A DNA stretch of 64,000 nt from Desulfovibrionales bacterium (GTDB taxonomy: Bacteria; Desulfobacterota; QYQD01): positions 488,001 to 552,000 of the forward strand of contig JAQURM010000001.1 of the NCBI GenBank assembly GCA_028715605.1, written 5' to 3'. This document shows, one piece after another, positions 8,342-16,342 of the stretch. The notes beneath the pieces are model-generated. The model was not told the DNA's origin and did no database searches. It saw only the letters and a program-made list of their open reading frames with translations. Every line of letters begins with the position of its first letter. The stretch's first letter is position 1. A program made the position numbers and the translations under genes.

Positions 8342-9598
8342 GTGGAAGACACAACGAGAACCATCCTGCTGGTAGATGATGAAGAAAATATCCTTTCTTC
8401 CCTTCAGCGCCTTTTACGGCGGGAAAATTATAATGTCATAACGAACGCCAGTCCTGAGAAGGCTCTTGAGATCCTAAAACACGAACCTGTCTCTCTCATC
8501 ATATCCGACCAGAGAATGCCGGAGATGGATGGGACTGAATTTCTGGAAAAGGCCAGAGAGATCCAGCCAGAGGCTATACGCATTATATTGACCGGATATG
8601 CGGACATTAGCGCGGCCATGGCCGCCATAAACCAGGGGCAGGTCTATCGTTTTATAACCAAGCCCTGGAACGATCTTGATCTTAAGGCAACTATCAAGCA
8701 GGCTATCGATTTTTACCACCTGCGTAGGGAAAATCAGAAGCTCTTTGAACTAACGGTCCGGCAAAACGCCGAGCTTAAAGAGCTAAACGAAAACCTGGAA
8801 AGGAAGGTAGAGGAACGGACCCAGGAGATAAGCCGCCTCTATAAAGAACTTCAGTCGAGCTATTTCAAGACCATTCGCATTTTCATGGATCTCATGCAGA
8901 TGTATGACCCTGCCTTGGGAGGCCATGCCAAAAGGGTAGCCGTCCTTTCCAGACTCTTAGCTGAAAAGTGTGAGTTACGGGGAGAGGAACTGGACGTAGT
9001 AGAGGCGGCGGGCTCCCTCCATGACGTGGGCCTGATCGGTATCCCGCGGGAGATAATAAGAAAGAAGGGATCAGAGCGGACCGCAGCAGAAAAAGCCCTT
9101 TACGAGCAGCACCCGGCCTTGGGCTATGCGATACTTAATTCCGTGCCTAAACTGGATCAGGTCAGCATCTTGGTCAAATCACATCATGAGCGGTTTGATG
9201 GCGCCGGATATCCGGACAGACTGAAGAAAGAAGAGATCCCCATCGGGGCGCGTATCATAGCCGTAGCCGATGCTTATGATCATCTTTCGGTCCGCGGGGA
9301 TATATCGAGAGAGGATGTGCTGCATCGCTTACATAAATTAGCCGGAGATAAAATGGATCCCTCTGTAGTTTCTGCGGCCATAGAAGTATTTTCAGCGATC
9401 GCAAAGGCTGAGAAATCAGAGGTGGCAGTTACCCTTGCGGATTTGCGACCGGATATGGTTCTGGCCCGGGAGTTAAAGACGCATACCGGCCGGCTGCTTA
9501 TGCCGAAGGATGCCGTTCTTAAGGAGGCGTACCTGGAGAAGATCAAGAGGTTTCATGAGATAGACCCTATAGTGGGATGGATTTATGTGTACAGATAA
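8342..9598 (+). CDS. Response regulator with HD-GYP cyclic-di-GMP phosphodiesterase domain
   Basis: A 418-residue RpfG-like protein. REC domain: residues 6-125, Asp56 in SLIISDQRMPEMDG, then FITKPWNDLDLK. After a coiled coil comes the HD-GYP domain with LHDVG (HD at 227-228), QHPALGYAIL and HHERFDGAGYP (281-291). All the key metal ligands and the GYP motif are present, so hydrolysis of cyclic-di-GMP is likely. A small extra domain closes the protein. I choose GTG 8342, behind GAAAGGAAAGG; GTG 8318 is also possible and adds eight residues. It completes the kinase-regulator run. Confidence 0.92.
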   Translation: MEDTTRTILLVDDEENILSSLQRLLRRENYNVITNASPEKALEILKHEPVSLIISDQRMPEMDGTEFLEKAREIQPEAIRIILTGYADISAAMAAINQGQVYRFITKPWNDLDLKATIKQAIDFYHLRRENQKLFELTVRQNAELKELNENLERKVEERTQEISRLYKELQSSYFKTIRIFMDLMQMYDPALGGHAKRVAVLSRLLAEKCELRGEELDVVEAAGSLHDVGLIGIPREIIRKKGSERTAAEKALYEQHPALGYAILNSVPKLDQVSILVKSHHERFDGAGYPDRLKKEEIPIGARIIAVADAYDHLSVRGDISREDVLHRLHKLAGDKMDPSVVSAAIEVFSAIAKAEKSEVAVTLADLRPDMVLARELKTHTGRLLMPKDAVLKEAYLEKIKRFHEIDPIVGWIYVYR

Positions 9599-9641
9599 GA
9601 TAAATTCGAAATCCGAAACACGAAATTCAAAACAAATTCGA
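9599..9641. repeat. Left inverted repeat flanking four-helix-bundle gene
   Basis: AT-rich, built from TTCGAAAT/CCGAAAC-like words. It matches the reverse complement of 10015-10080 imperfectly: both read TAAAT(T/C)CGAAAT, then several CGAAA units. It begins directly after the HD-GYP stop codon. Confidence 0.7.
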
Positions 9642-10007
9642 ATGTCCGAAACAGAAAGTCCGAAACAGTATGATTTAGAAGATCGCACTCTTATATTCGC
9701 AGGAAAGATAAGAACCTTTGTAAATAAGATGCCTAAAACAGTTGCGAATATTGAAGACGGGAGACAACTGATAAGGGCCTCCGGTTCAGTTGGTGCCAAT
9801 TATATTGAAGCGAATGAAGCGCTAAGCAAGAAAGATTTTGTCATGAGAATTAAGATTTGTCGTAAGGAGGCCAAGGAGAGTCGATACTGGTTAAAATTGA
9901 TAGACACCGATGGTGAACAGGGGTGTGAAAACGAACGAGAGGGTTTAGAACAAGAAGCGACGGAACTTATGAATATCTTCGGAGCCATTCTACGTAAGAT
10001 TGAATAA
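9642..10007 (+). CDS. Four-helix-bundle protein of the 23S rRNA intervening-sequence (IVP) family
   Basis: A 121-residue protein starting MSETESPKQYDLEDRT. The family core is present: LIRASGSVGANYIEANEALSKKDF, then KEAKESRYWLKLI. These proteins form pentameric helical bundles and were first found inside insertions in 23S rRNA genes; stand-alone copies are common and their function is unknown. It is embedded between imperfect inverted repeats, interrupting an otherwise continuous signalling gene run. The upstream ATG 9585 would overlap the previous gene and read through the repeat, so I reject it. Confidence 0.9.
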   Translation: MSETESPKQYDLEDRTLIFAGKIRTFVNKMPKTVANIEDGRQLIRASGSVGANYIEANEALSKKDFVMRIKICRKEAKESRYWLKLIDTDGEQGCENEREGLEQEATELMNIFGAILRKIE

Positions 10008-10014
10008 TAATGTT

Positions 10015-10080
10015 TTGAAAATTTGATATTTGAATTTTGTATTTGTTTCGTATTTCGATATTCGAATTTCGGATTTAGGG
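10015..10080. repeat. Right inverted repeat flanking four-helix-bundle gene
   Basis: AT-rich, containing TTTCGTATTTCGATATTCGA and TTCGGATTTA, the inverse counterpart of 9599-9641. The last bases (TTAGGGA) also supply the ribosome site of the next gene. Confidence 0.7.
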
Positions 10081-10087
10081 ATTGATT

Positions 10088-10438
10088 ATGTCTAAACGGT
10101 ATGTGGTCAGGAATGTAAAAATAGATGAGGCCGGGCCGGGATCGGTGGTAGGCAAGGACATGCTGAATCCCCAGGGACAGATGATCCTGGCAAAGGGATC
10201 CAAACTGACACCGGACTTCATGGATAGACTCAAGCGGTTAGGTGTCAGCAGTATCCCTATTGAGATGGAAGAGGAGTCGCCCCATGTTGACCCGAAGGCC
10301 ATGGAAGAAAAAATGCAAAGGGTTGACCTGTTAATTGAGCGGAAGTTCCGCCTCGCTTCTCCCGATAACCGCACTATGATGGGCCTAAAAGAGATATTCA
10401 GGGAGTTTATGAAAGGGAAGATCACCAATGGATCGTGA
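10088..10438 (+). CDS. Small protein resembling the accessory domain of HD-GYP proteins
   Basis: A 116-residue protein. Its core (about residues 14-60: GSVVGKDMLNPQGQMILAKG, then a DFMDRLKRLGV helix) resembles the small beta-rich domain found beside HD-GYP and HDOD domains, including the tail of the HD-GYP protein at 8342-9598 (DMVLARELKTHTGRLLMPKD). No catalytic residues are visible. ATG 10088 sits 8 bases after AGGGA; TTG 10082 is an alternative. The gene overlaps the HDOD gene by 11 bases, so the two are translationally coupled and probably act together. Confidence 0.75.
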   Translation: MSKRYVVRNVKIDEAGPGSVVGKDMLNPQGQMILAKGSKLTPDFMDRLKRLGVSSIPIEMEEESPHVDPKAMEEKMQRVDLLIERKFRLASPDNRTMMGLKEIFREFMKGKITNGS

Positions 10439-11288
10439 AGAGATCAGGGCGAAGATAAAGGAGACCGCCGAGCTTGCCACTATCTCGGCAGTGGCCTTAC
10501 AGACCGCACAGCTCCTCAGAAATCCCGATGTAGCCGTTAATAAGGTCACGGAGATTGTCAGCCTCGATCAGTCATTAACAGCTAAGATGTTACGCCTTGT
10601 CAACTCCTCGTTCTATGGATTTCAGGGGAAGATTAGTTCCCTTCCCCAGGCTATAGTCCTTTTGGGTTTCAATACAGTGCGGAATGTTATCCTTTCGGTT
10701 TCTGTCCTCAAGGCATTTTCCGGTGATAAGGGGTGTAAGGTCTTTGACGCAGGCAAGTTCTGGGGACATTCCGTAGGCACGGCCTTTGTCGCCAAAAATC
10801 TGGCCGAACATATCAAGTTTAAAGATCCTGAGGATGCCTTTATTGGCGGTCTGTTGCATGACATAGGCCGGGTCTTCATAGTCCAGTTTCTGCGCCCGGA
10901 GATGGAGAAAATCATCGATCTTATGATCAAAGAAGATATACCTATGCGGGAGGCCGAGGAAAGAGTATTAGATACGGATCATGCCTGGATAGGTTATGTG
11001 ATGGCCAAGAACTGGCATTTCCCGCCTGTACTCTGTTCTGGTGTAGGCCTTCATCATGCCCCGAACGGCAAGGATGAGGAATTTCTTCTGGCCTCAATTA
11101 TTCATCTGGCAGATATAATCTGCCGGGGGATGGACCTCGGCTGCGGCGGCGATGACTTTGTCCCTAATGTCAGCCCGGCCGCCTGGCGGGAACTTTCCAT
11201 GTCCCTGGAAGATGTAAAGGCCCTAATACAAAAAACAGATGAAAGCCTATACCAGATCGAGGAATTTTTAAGCATCTTACGTTCGTAA
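10428..11288 (+). CDS. HDOD-domain signalling protein
   Basis: A 286-residue HDOD protein. The N-terminal part holds NPDVAVNKVTEIVSLDQSLTAKML and LVNSSFYG, typical of the fold. The HD-like motif GGLLHDIGRVF is at about residues 140-150, and HHAPNG follows at about 210. HDOD proteins mostly lack enzymatic activity and act as scaffolds in signalling, motility and virulence control. It is coupled to the preceding small protein by an 11-base overlap. The position after a kinase/HD-GYP block suggests one pathway. Confidence 0.9.
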   Translation: MDREEIRAKIKETAELATISAVALQTAQLLRNPDVAVNKVTEIVSLDQSLTAKMLRLVNSSFYGFQGKISSLPQAIVLLGFNTVRNVILSVSVLKAFSGDKGCKVFDAGKFWGHSVGTAFVAKNLAEHIKFKDPEDAFIGGLLHDIGRVFIVQFLRPEMEKIIDLMIKEDIPMREAEERVLDTDHAWIGYVMAKNWHFPPVLCSGVGLHHAPNGKDEEFLLASIIHLADIICRGMDLGCGGDDFVPNVSPAAWRELSMSLEDVKALIQKTDESLYQIEEFLSILRS

Positions 11289-11290
11289 CC

Positions 11291-11328
11291 TCTCCTCCCC
11301 CCTTTAGTAAAGGGGGGCAGGGGGGATT
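11291..11328. repeat. C-tract/G-tract dyad repeat; related block at 11405-11450
   Basis: CTCCCCCCTTTAGTAAAGGG then GGGCAGGGGGGATTTG. It directly follows the HDOD stop and could act as a terminator hairpin. A degenerate second unit, CTCCCCTCACCCC...GAGGGGATTACC, lies about 80 bases further on. Confidence 0.7.
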
Positions 11329-11491
11329 TGATTGGTCTGTTAGAAAAAATAGAGAGGCCTTTGAGGATATTAGTGGAGTTCTTGAAAAGATATGGAACTA
11401 TCTATAATCACAAAATCTCCCCTCACCCCTTTTTTCCAAAGAGGGGATTACCATAAGAATGTCTCAAGAATTTCTTTTGGCAAAGAAGAAA

Positions 11492-11568
<77 letters not shown>

Positions 11569-11591
11569 AATTCTAAAAACGTCCAGATGAA

Positions 11592-11620
11592 TTATTAACA
11601 CGGGGTATCTTGCAACGCAA
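11592..11620 (-). promoter_or_regulatory. Candidate sigma-70 promoter of tRNA-Pro
   Basis: On the minus strand, TTGCGT (11620-11615), a 17-base spacer, and TAATAA (11597-11592), ending 23 bases before the tRNA 5' end. The hexamers are moderate matches, and the position suits a short tRNA leader. Confidence 0.4.
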
Positions 11621-11665
11621 GGGCTAATTGTTATCAGTTTTGTTATCCCCGCCCCTTTTGCCCGC

Positions 11666-12319
11666 TTAAATCCTCTTAAGGTCCGCTTTGATATTCTTGG
11701 CATCGATTAAGATCTCTACGTATCCGCCATTTTTCAGCATCCCTGGATTTATAATCATAGTCTGGCCTATGGTGTCATGGCCTGCGGCCTCGTGAATATG
11801 GCCGGTGATACATGCCTGGAGCTGGTGCTCCTCAATGAAGGAGCGCACGGCCTTGCTTCCTACATGGCGGCCACCGGTGACGACATCAACGGCGGTATTA
11901 AACGGAGGAGCGTGGGTAACGAAGATTTTCAGGGCCGCGTCTTTAACCTTTGTAAACCCCTTGTAAATAAAGTCCTTAATCTCTTCTTCGCTATATTCTA
12001 TTGGGGTATTAAAGGGCGTATAATTGGAACCGCCCACACCAAAAATGCCTATATTTCCTATTAGAAATCCGTTGGCGTGGAGGTTTATATGGAGTTCAGT
12101 CAGGTAATCCTGCACTGCCTTCTGATCAAAATTGCCCGCCTGGGCATAAACCTTAGAGTTATATCTTCGGATGTTTTCCAAGACCACTTTGGCCTTATCT
12201 ATCCCTCCCACGTTTGTTAAGTCGCCGGTAATAATGACACAGTCAGCACGGGAGACGTCTTTAATTTTTTTTATATTTTCCGTGCGTTCGTGGATATCGC
12301 CGAAGGCTATAATATGCAT
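11666..12319 (-). CDS. YfcE/MJ0936-like metallophosphoesterase
   Basis: A 217-residue phosphoesterase. Metal ligands are FGDIH (D8, H10), ITGDLT, an AGNFD variant of GNHD, THAPPFN and GHIHEAAG. This is a small single-domain form like predicted phosphodiesterases of the YfcE group; the natural substrate is unknown. The Asn-Phe-Asp version of the GNHD motif is a known variation. It lies downstream of the MBL and flavoprotein genes on the same strand, separated from them by a 131-base repeat element. Confidence 0.85.
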   Translation of the reverse strand: MHIIAFGDIHERTENIKKIKDVSRADCVIITGDLTNVGGIDKAKVVLENIRRYNSKVYAQAGNFDQKAVQDYLTELHINLHANGFLIGNIGIFGVGGSNYTPFNTPIEYSEEEIKDFIYKGFTKVKDAALKIFVTHAPPFNTAVDVVTGGRHVGSKAVRSFIEEHQLQACITGHIHEAAGHDTIGQTMIINPGMLKNGGYVEILIDAKNIKADLKRI

Positions 12320-12336
12320 AACAATTACTTGGGGTT

Positions 12337-12467
12337 CATCCGAAAACTGTCGTTTCCGAATTCAAGCTTTCAGCGATCAGCTGTCAGCCGTCAGCAAAAG
12401 AATAAGAGAAATAGCATGTTAAGCTGAGTGCTGATTGCTCCATCCGGAATTTTGGGGTTTTCGGATG
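12337..12467. repeat. 131-base MITE-like element, copy 1
   Basis: Bounded by a perfect 11-base inverted repeat, CATCCGAAAAC at the left and GTTTTCGGATG at the right. The inside carries TTTCAGCGATCAGC and ATGTTAAGCTGA. A second element of exactly 131 bases with the same ends and the same internal words lies at 40961-41091. It encodes no protein. Confidence 0.8.
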
Positions 12468-12471
12468 GAAA

Positions 12472-13116
12472 TTACTTAATAAAGTCCGTAAGGTAAGCGT
12501 TTGTCTCTCTTTCCTCTCCCAGGGTCGAGACAGGTGAGTCTCCATAATTATGTCCCGGCCAGATGATGGTTTCGTCCGGCAACACCAAAATCCGCTCTTT
12601 TATGGATTGGAGCAGAGTTTCAAATGAGCCGCCGGGGAGGTCGGTTCGCCCTACCGCTCCCACAAACAGGGTATCTCCTGTAAAGAGATTCCCTTCGCCG
12701 TAAAGACAGACAGCCCCAGGAGTATGCCCGGGTGTGTGGATGGCTTCAAGTACAGTATTACCCACGGTTATTGTATCTCCATCTTTGATACGGATGTCCG
12801 CAGGCGGGGCCGGATCAAACCCCATCTGGCGGTAAAACATCTGAGTCTTGGGTTCGGAAAAGAGATCGTCATCCAGCTCGTGCATGACTATCTGTGCCCC
12901 GGTTAATTCCTTTATCCGCCCGTTCCCGCAGGTATGGTCAGGGTGGCCATGCGTATTGACCACATATTGGATTTCAAGCCCAAGGTCTTTTGCGGCCTGT
13001 ACAACTTCATCTTCATTCCCGGCCGGATCGATGAAAAACGCTTTTTTAGTCTGAGGACAGCCGACTATGTAACAACATACCGCCATGTGGCCAACTATCA
13101 TCTGCTTAATAATCAT
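12472..13116 (-). CDS. MBL-fold hydrolase of the glyoxalase II/persulfide dioxygenase type
   Basis: A 214-residue metallo-beta-lactamase-fold enzyme. The HxHxDH motif THGHPDH is at 55-61, with HTPGHTPGAVCL, FTGDTLF and a terminal IIWPGHNYGDS supplying the other metal ligands. It is shorter than true glyoxalase II and close to the YcbL-type thioester hydrolases. The start overlaps the end of the thioredoxin-reductase-like gene by 11 bases, so the two are coupled; a thiol-linked role is plausible but unproven. Confidence 0.85.
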   Translation of the reverse strand: MIIKQMIVGHMAVCCYIVGCPQTKKAFFIDPAGNEDEVVQAAKDLGLEIQYVVNTHGHPDHTCGNGRIKELTGAQIVMHELDDDLFSEPKTQMFYRQMGFDPAPPADIRIKDGDTITVGNTVLEAIHTPGHTPGAVCLYGEGNLFTGDTLFVGAVGRTDLPGGSFETLLQSIKERILVLPDETIIWPGHNYGDSPVSTLGEERETNAYLTDFIK

Positions 13117-14050
13117 GCCCGGGCTCCTGACCTTCAGCGCCTTCCCTTCCCTGTCCTTTTACATAGGTTGCGGCGCTTATGCCGGCCACACAACCTTCGC
13201 CCACTGCTTTGGCCATCTGGAAAGGTAGCCCGCAGATGTCCCCGGCCGCAAATATGCCCGGCACGTTTGTCGCCTGCCTTTTATCCGTTATTATGAATTG
13301 ATAGGATTCGGGATCGAGCGCTATATCGAGATTAAGCGTCAGCTCCGAAATTCCTTTGGCTCCTAGTTCGACAAAAAGGCCGTTTAAAGGGAGGGTGCGG
13401 GTGTCTGTTAGCACAACTTCTTTAAGCTCATCTTCTCCCTTAAGTTCCTTAATCCAATTCCCTTCCAGGCGTTCAATAGCGCTTTCCCTGATCTGGCGTT
13501 CCAGAGACGGGACGACAGAGAGCTGTTTACAGATGAGATAGACCTTTGACGCATACTTGAGGAGGGTAAGGGCGCCGGTGGCCGCAGCCGAACCGTTCCC
13601 GATAACGGCCACCACCTGATTGCGGAAGAAGTTGGCGTCACAATCGACGCAGTAGCTTATTCCCCGCCCCAACAATTCTTTCTCCCCCTTGAGTCCCAAT
13701 TTCTTGCGAGCCGCGCCCGTGGCCAGAATAAGGGCCTGGGCCTGTATTTCTTTGCCGCTTTCACTTTTGACAACAAAGGACCGATCGGCCTTTTCCAACT
13801 CCAGGGCGTCTTCTCCCAGGAGATGGGCACCGAAGGCCTCCGCCTGCTTTTTCCCCGTCTCAAGCAACTCAGCGCCGCTGGATTTTAAAACCGAACAATA
13901 GTTTTCAATATGGGCAGCAGCAAAAAGGCTACTCTTGTCCAACCTTCCCATGACTAACACAGAGACTTTACGCCTCGCCGCATGGATAGCAGCTTGCAGC
14001 CCGGCCGGGCCTGTTCCCAGGATAACCACATCATAATCGAGTGGTGTCAC
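13106..14050 (-). CDS. Thioredoxin-reductase-like FAD/NAD(P) oxidoreductase
   Basis: A 314-residue flavoprotein of thioredoxin reductase size. FAD-binding GTGPAG is at 12-17, the redox pair Cys134-Val-Asp-Cys137 sits in the usual place, the second nucleotide motif GNGSAA is at 151-156, and a GIFAAGDICG motif near the C-terminus binds FAD. I set the start at GTG 14050 because AGGAGG lies six bases upstream (14057-14062); two ATGs further up would add ten residues encoded by the ribosome site itself. Coupled to the MBL hydrolase. Confidence 0.88.
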   Translation of the reverse strand: MTPLDYDVVILGTGPAGLQAAIHAARRKVSVLVMGRLDKSSLFAAAHIENYCSVLKSSGAELLETGKKQAEAFGAHLLGEDALELEKADRSFVVKSESGKEIQAQALILATGAARKKLGLKGEKELLGRGISYCVDCDANFFRNQVVAVIGNGSAAATGALTLLKYASKVYLICKQLSVVPSLERQIRESAIERLEGNWIKELKGEDELKEVVLTDTRTLPLNGLFVELGAKGISELTLNLDIALDPESYQFIITDKRQATNVPGIFAAGDICGLPFQMAKAVGEGCVAGISAATYVKGQGREGAEGQEPGHDY

Positions 14051-14062
14051 ACACAACCTCCT

Positions 14063-14371
14063 CATAAATTCTCGCCGCAAAGGAAAAGCTTTTTTTGTAA
14101 CAATTTAGATTTTTGAAAGCCTGTCGTAAATGCGATGTGTTGTAAAGCCTAAGGTGTTACCACTTATATGAATGAATATGGAAATCAAGAACTCAGGCAT
14201 AGAACAGCATTTTTCTTCATGAGTTCCTGAGTTCCAAATTTAAGAATCTGTACTATTTCAGGCTGTTGAAAGCTGAGGTGATCCAATGTTTTCAAGTAGC
14301 TAAAATGTTACCATTTATTTATTTTTTAAAACTTACTTTTTTTTGCGTTCTTTGCGCCTTTGCGTGAATAG
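14063..14371. other. Gene-free stretch with dispersed repeats
   Basis: Holds AAAGCCTAAGGTGTTACCA (about 14139-14157, related to the one near 3813-3828), a 'gaactcaggcat...gttcctgagttcc' imperfect dyad (14189-14236), and a TTTGCGCCTTTGCGTGAA repeat at 14351-14368 directly beside the yacG stop. No gene or clear promoter was seen. Confidence 0.5.
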
Positions 14372-14551
14372 CTAATCCCCATCTTCCTTCTCCGTATCAG
14401 CCGTTGCAGTCTCCGGTTCACCCGGGATACGATAACCTTCGTCAATCCATTTACCGAGATCGATCAGTTTGCAGCGCTCGGAACAAAAGGGACGGAAGGG
14501 ATTTCCTTCCCACGAAGTTGATTTATGACAGACCGGGCATTTGATCTTCAC
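14372..14551 (-). CDS. yacG: DNA gyrase inhibitor YacG-type zinc protein
   Basis: A 59-residue protein, short but complete. It reads VKIKCPVCHKSTSWEGN, then FCSERCKLIDLGKW, which is the full YacG signature: CPxC and CSxxC zinc ligands followed by DLGxW. E. coli YacG binds GyrB and blocks DNA binding. The GTG start shares its G with the TAG stop of the upstream stress-protein gene, so it is translated by coupling. The tail is acidic. It ends next to a dispersed repeat. Confidence 0.93.
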   Translation of the reverse strand: MKIKCPVCHKSTSWEGNPFRPFCSERCKLIDLGKWIDEGYRIPGEPETATADTEKEDGD

Positions 14552-15489
14552 TATACTATCCAGACGGCAAGGTTCTCAGCGGAGGCCAGAATCTTACTGG
14601 AAACGCTGCCCATAAAAAATTCCCGGGTCTTAGATACCCCTCTCCTGGCCATAACAATCGTACCAAAATCCCGCCGCTGCGCTTCACGCAGAATCTCTCT
14701 GGCTACGTTGGTTGGCCCCTTTTTGATTTTATATTTGACTTGTTTTCCCGGAAGGCCCGCGTCCTGCAGTATCTTTTTCGCCTGTTCAAAGATTGCGTAT
14801 ATGTCTTCGGCCTCCTTTTCCATCCACAGATCTTCAATATCCGAAAGATCGATCTCTTCTTCAGCGGTGAAAAGACCAAGTCCGGGCAGGACGTGATAAA
14901 ACGTGACTTCTATGCCGGGCAGGCCGGCAATCATAAAACCCAGGTGATCGACGGCTTTCAGGGATGCATCTGAGGCGTCCATCGGCATCAGGATCTTATT
15001 GGAGGTTATCTTTCCGTCTATCACCCAGACAGGCCGTGTTTGCAGCGCTTGTACAATCTTTGTAGATATACTCCCCATGATAGCCGATTCCAACTTGGAT
15101 AGACCGCGGCGTCCAACGACCACGGCGTCATAATTTCCTTTTTCGGCCTCAAAGATAATATCCCTGGCCAATCCTATTTTTTTCTCCACGATTTGAGTAT
15201 TAATGACTTCTTCGCCAAGACCCGCCTTCATAAGAATGGCCCTTCCTTTATCTATGACGCTCCGGGCCTTGCGTCTGTGAATATCCATCAGTTGCTGGGC
15301 CTTCTGGCTTAACACCTGCCAGTCGCCGTACCCTTCTCCTTTCTCAGTGAGAACAGGCGGCAGTGGGGGAAGAACGTAAAAAAGAGTTGTCCGGATATTG
15401 GAATCCTTACCGAAGAGATGCCCGATATAGGCTATAGATCTTTCCGAATGTATGGAACCATCAGTGGCCACGAGTATTTTTTTGTCCAT
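14551..15489 (-). CDS. Tandem universal stress protein (two UspA domains)
   Basis: A 312-residue protein with two UspA domains (about 1-153 and 162-312). The first begins KILVATDGSIHSERSIAYIG, the second KILMPMDASDASLKAVDHLG. Each ends with an ATP-loop-like segment: VVGRRGLSKLESAIMGSIS and VMARRGVSKTREFFMGSVSS. Both match the G-2x-G-9x-G(S/T) nucleotide motif, so it probably binds ATP. Its exact role in stress is unknown. The last base of its stop starts yacG. Confidence 0.92.
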   Translation of the reverse strand: MDKKILVATDGSIHSERSIAYIGHLFGKDSNIRTTLFYVLPPLPPVLTEKGEGYGDWQVLSQKAQQLMDIHRRKARSVIDKGRAILMKAGLGEEVINTQIVEKKIGLARDIIFEAEKGNYDAVVVGRRGLSKLESAIMGSISTKIVQALQTRPVWVIDGKITSNKILMPMDASDASLKAVDHLGFMIAGLPGIEVTFYHVLPGLGLFTAEEEIDLSDIEDLWMEKEAEDIYAIFEQAKKILQDAGLPGKQVKYKIKKGPTNVAREILREAQRRDFGTIVMARRGVSKTREFFMGSVSSKILASAENLAVWIV

Positions 15490-15529
15490 GAAGCTGGTCT
15501 CCCTTCATCCTGGATTTCTACCGCCGGTT

Positions 15530-15928
15530 TCATTCCTTTGCCGCCGGTTCTCCGCCAAGGATTGTCTTAACATAGGGCAGGGCGTCCTCAAAAGTGATGT
15601 CCTTATTAAACCCGGGACAATTTTGTTGAATTATCAGAAAGCTGGCCTGATCAAGGAGGCTGGGGACAAAAGGCCATTCACGGCAACGACCGGGCTTAAA
15701 CGCATGTATGGAACATTTGCCATTCCAGAATATGCAGTGGTTATTCACTACGTTCATCTGGACGTATGAGCCTTTGGAGACGCAATATCTTTCCAGAAAT
15801 TCGCTTTCAGTAAGACCCAGGCCGGAGGCGATACGGCGAATATCAGCCGGAGTCAGGCATATAGTATTCTCGCCATAACAGCAGTCATTACACATCTGAC
15901 AGGTAAATAATATTTCTTCTGATTCCAT
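15530..15928 (-). CDS. YkgJ-family cysteine-cluster protein
   Basis: A 132-residue protein with cysteines at 10, 13, 16 and 17 (CQMCNDCC), then CSIHAFKPGRCREWPFVP, the typical C...RPxxCRxxP block of the family, thought to bind zinc or an iron-sulfur cluster. The function is unknown. I start at the ATG at 15928 before ESEEILFTC, behind GGAAAGCG. An in-frame ATG at 15958 lies in a dispersed 'gtcactggtcat' repeat. It leads the operon-like series down to yacG. Confidence 0.8.
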   Translation of the reverse strand: MESEEILFTCQMCNDCCYGENTICLTPADIRRIASGLGLTESEFLERYCVSKGSYVQMNVVNNHCIFWNGKCSIHAFKPGRCREWPFVPSLLDQASFLIIQQNCPGFNKDITFEDALPYVKTILGGEPAAKE

Positions 15929-16058
15929 GTGCTTCGCTTTCCAACTCATGGTTGTCACTGGTCATCGGTCATTAACCAGCGCCATAGCTATGAGCCATGA
16001 CTTCAAGCAAAGGTAGCGTAGTTGTTCTTAATTGGCAAGAATTTTGTTGTTATTGATG

Positions 16059-16316
16059 TTATGCGGGGGCCTTGAAATAGCCTTTTCCCGCTTTTCGGAA
16101 GATAGAAAATTCCAGATGGTATTCTGCCAGCCTCTCCCTGGCGACACCGCCGGCGCTTTCATCTATAGCCAGGGCCATGCCGCAGTCTGAACTGATTTCG
16201 CGCGGGACGGGTATGAGTTCACAGGGGATATCTTCTTTTTTGAGCGCCTTCTCCGCCTTGAGGACATAGTGGATGGAGTCAAAGATAAAGATAATTTTAC
16301 AGTCCGCTGATTTCAT
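16059..16316 (-). CDS. DUF3343 putative Se/S carrier-like protein
   Basis: An 85-residue protein: KIIFIFDSIHYVLKAEKALK, PVPREISSDCGMAL and a C-terminal YF segment. The SSDCGMAL cysteine is the hallmark of DUF3343 and could carry a persulfide or selenide. The gene follows the cysteine desulfurase by 27 bases; DUF3343, a SufS-like desulfurase and YedF co-occur in genomes with selenium metabolism. The start is the ATG at 16316; a TTG two codons upstream is possible. Confidence 0.87.
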   Translation of the reverse strand: MKSADCKIIFIFDSIHYVLKAEKALKKEDIPCELIPVPREISSDCGMALAIDESAGGVARERLAEYHLEFSIFRKAGKGYFKAPA

Positions 16317-16342
16317 AACCAACTCTAAAGCTGATAGCTACT

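Noticed and set aside
8318-8342. GTG 8318 as the start of the HD-GYP protein
   Set aside because: It lacks a ribosome site; GTG 8342 follows GAAAGGAAAGG. The alternative is noted because it cannot be excluded.
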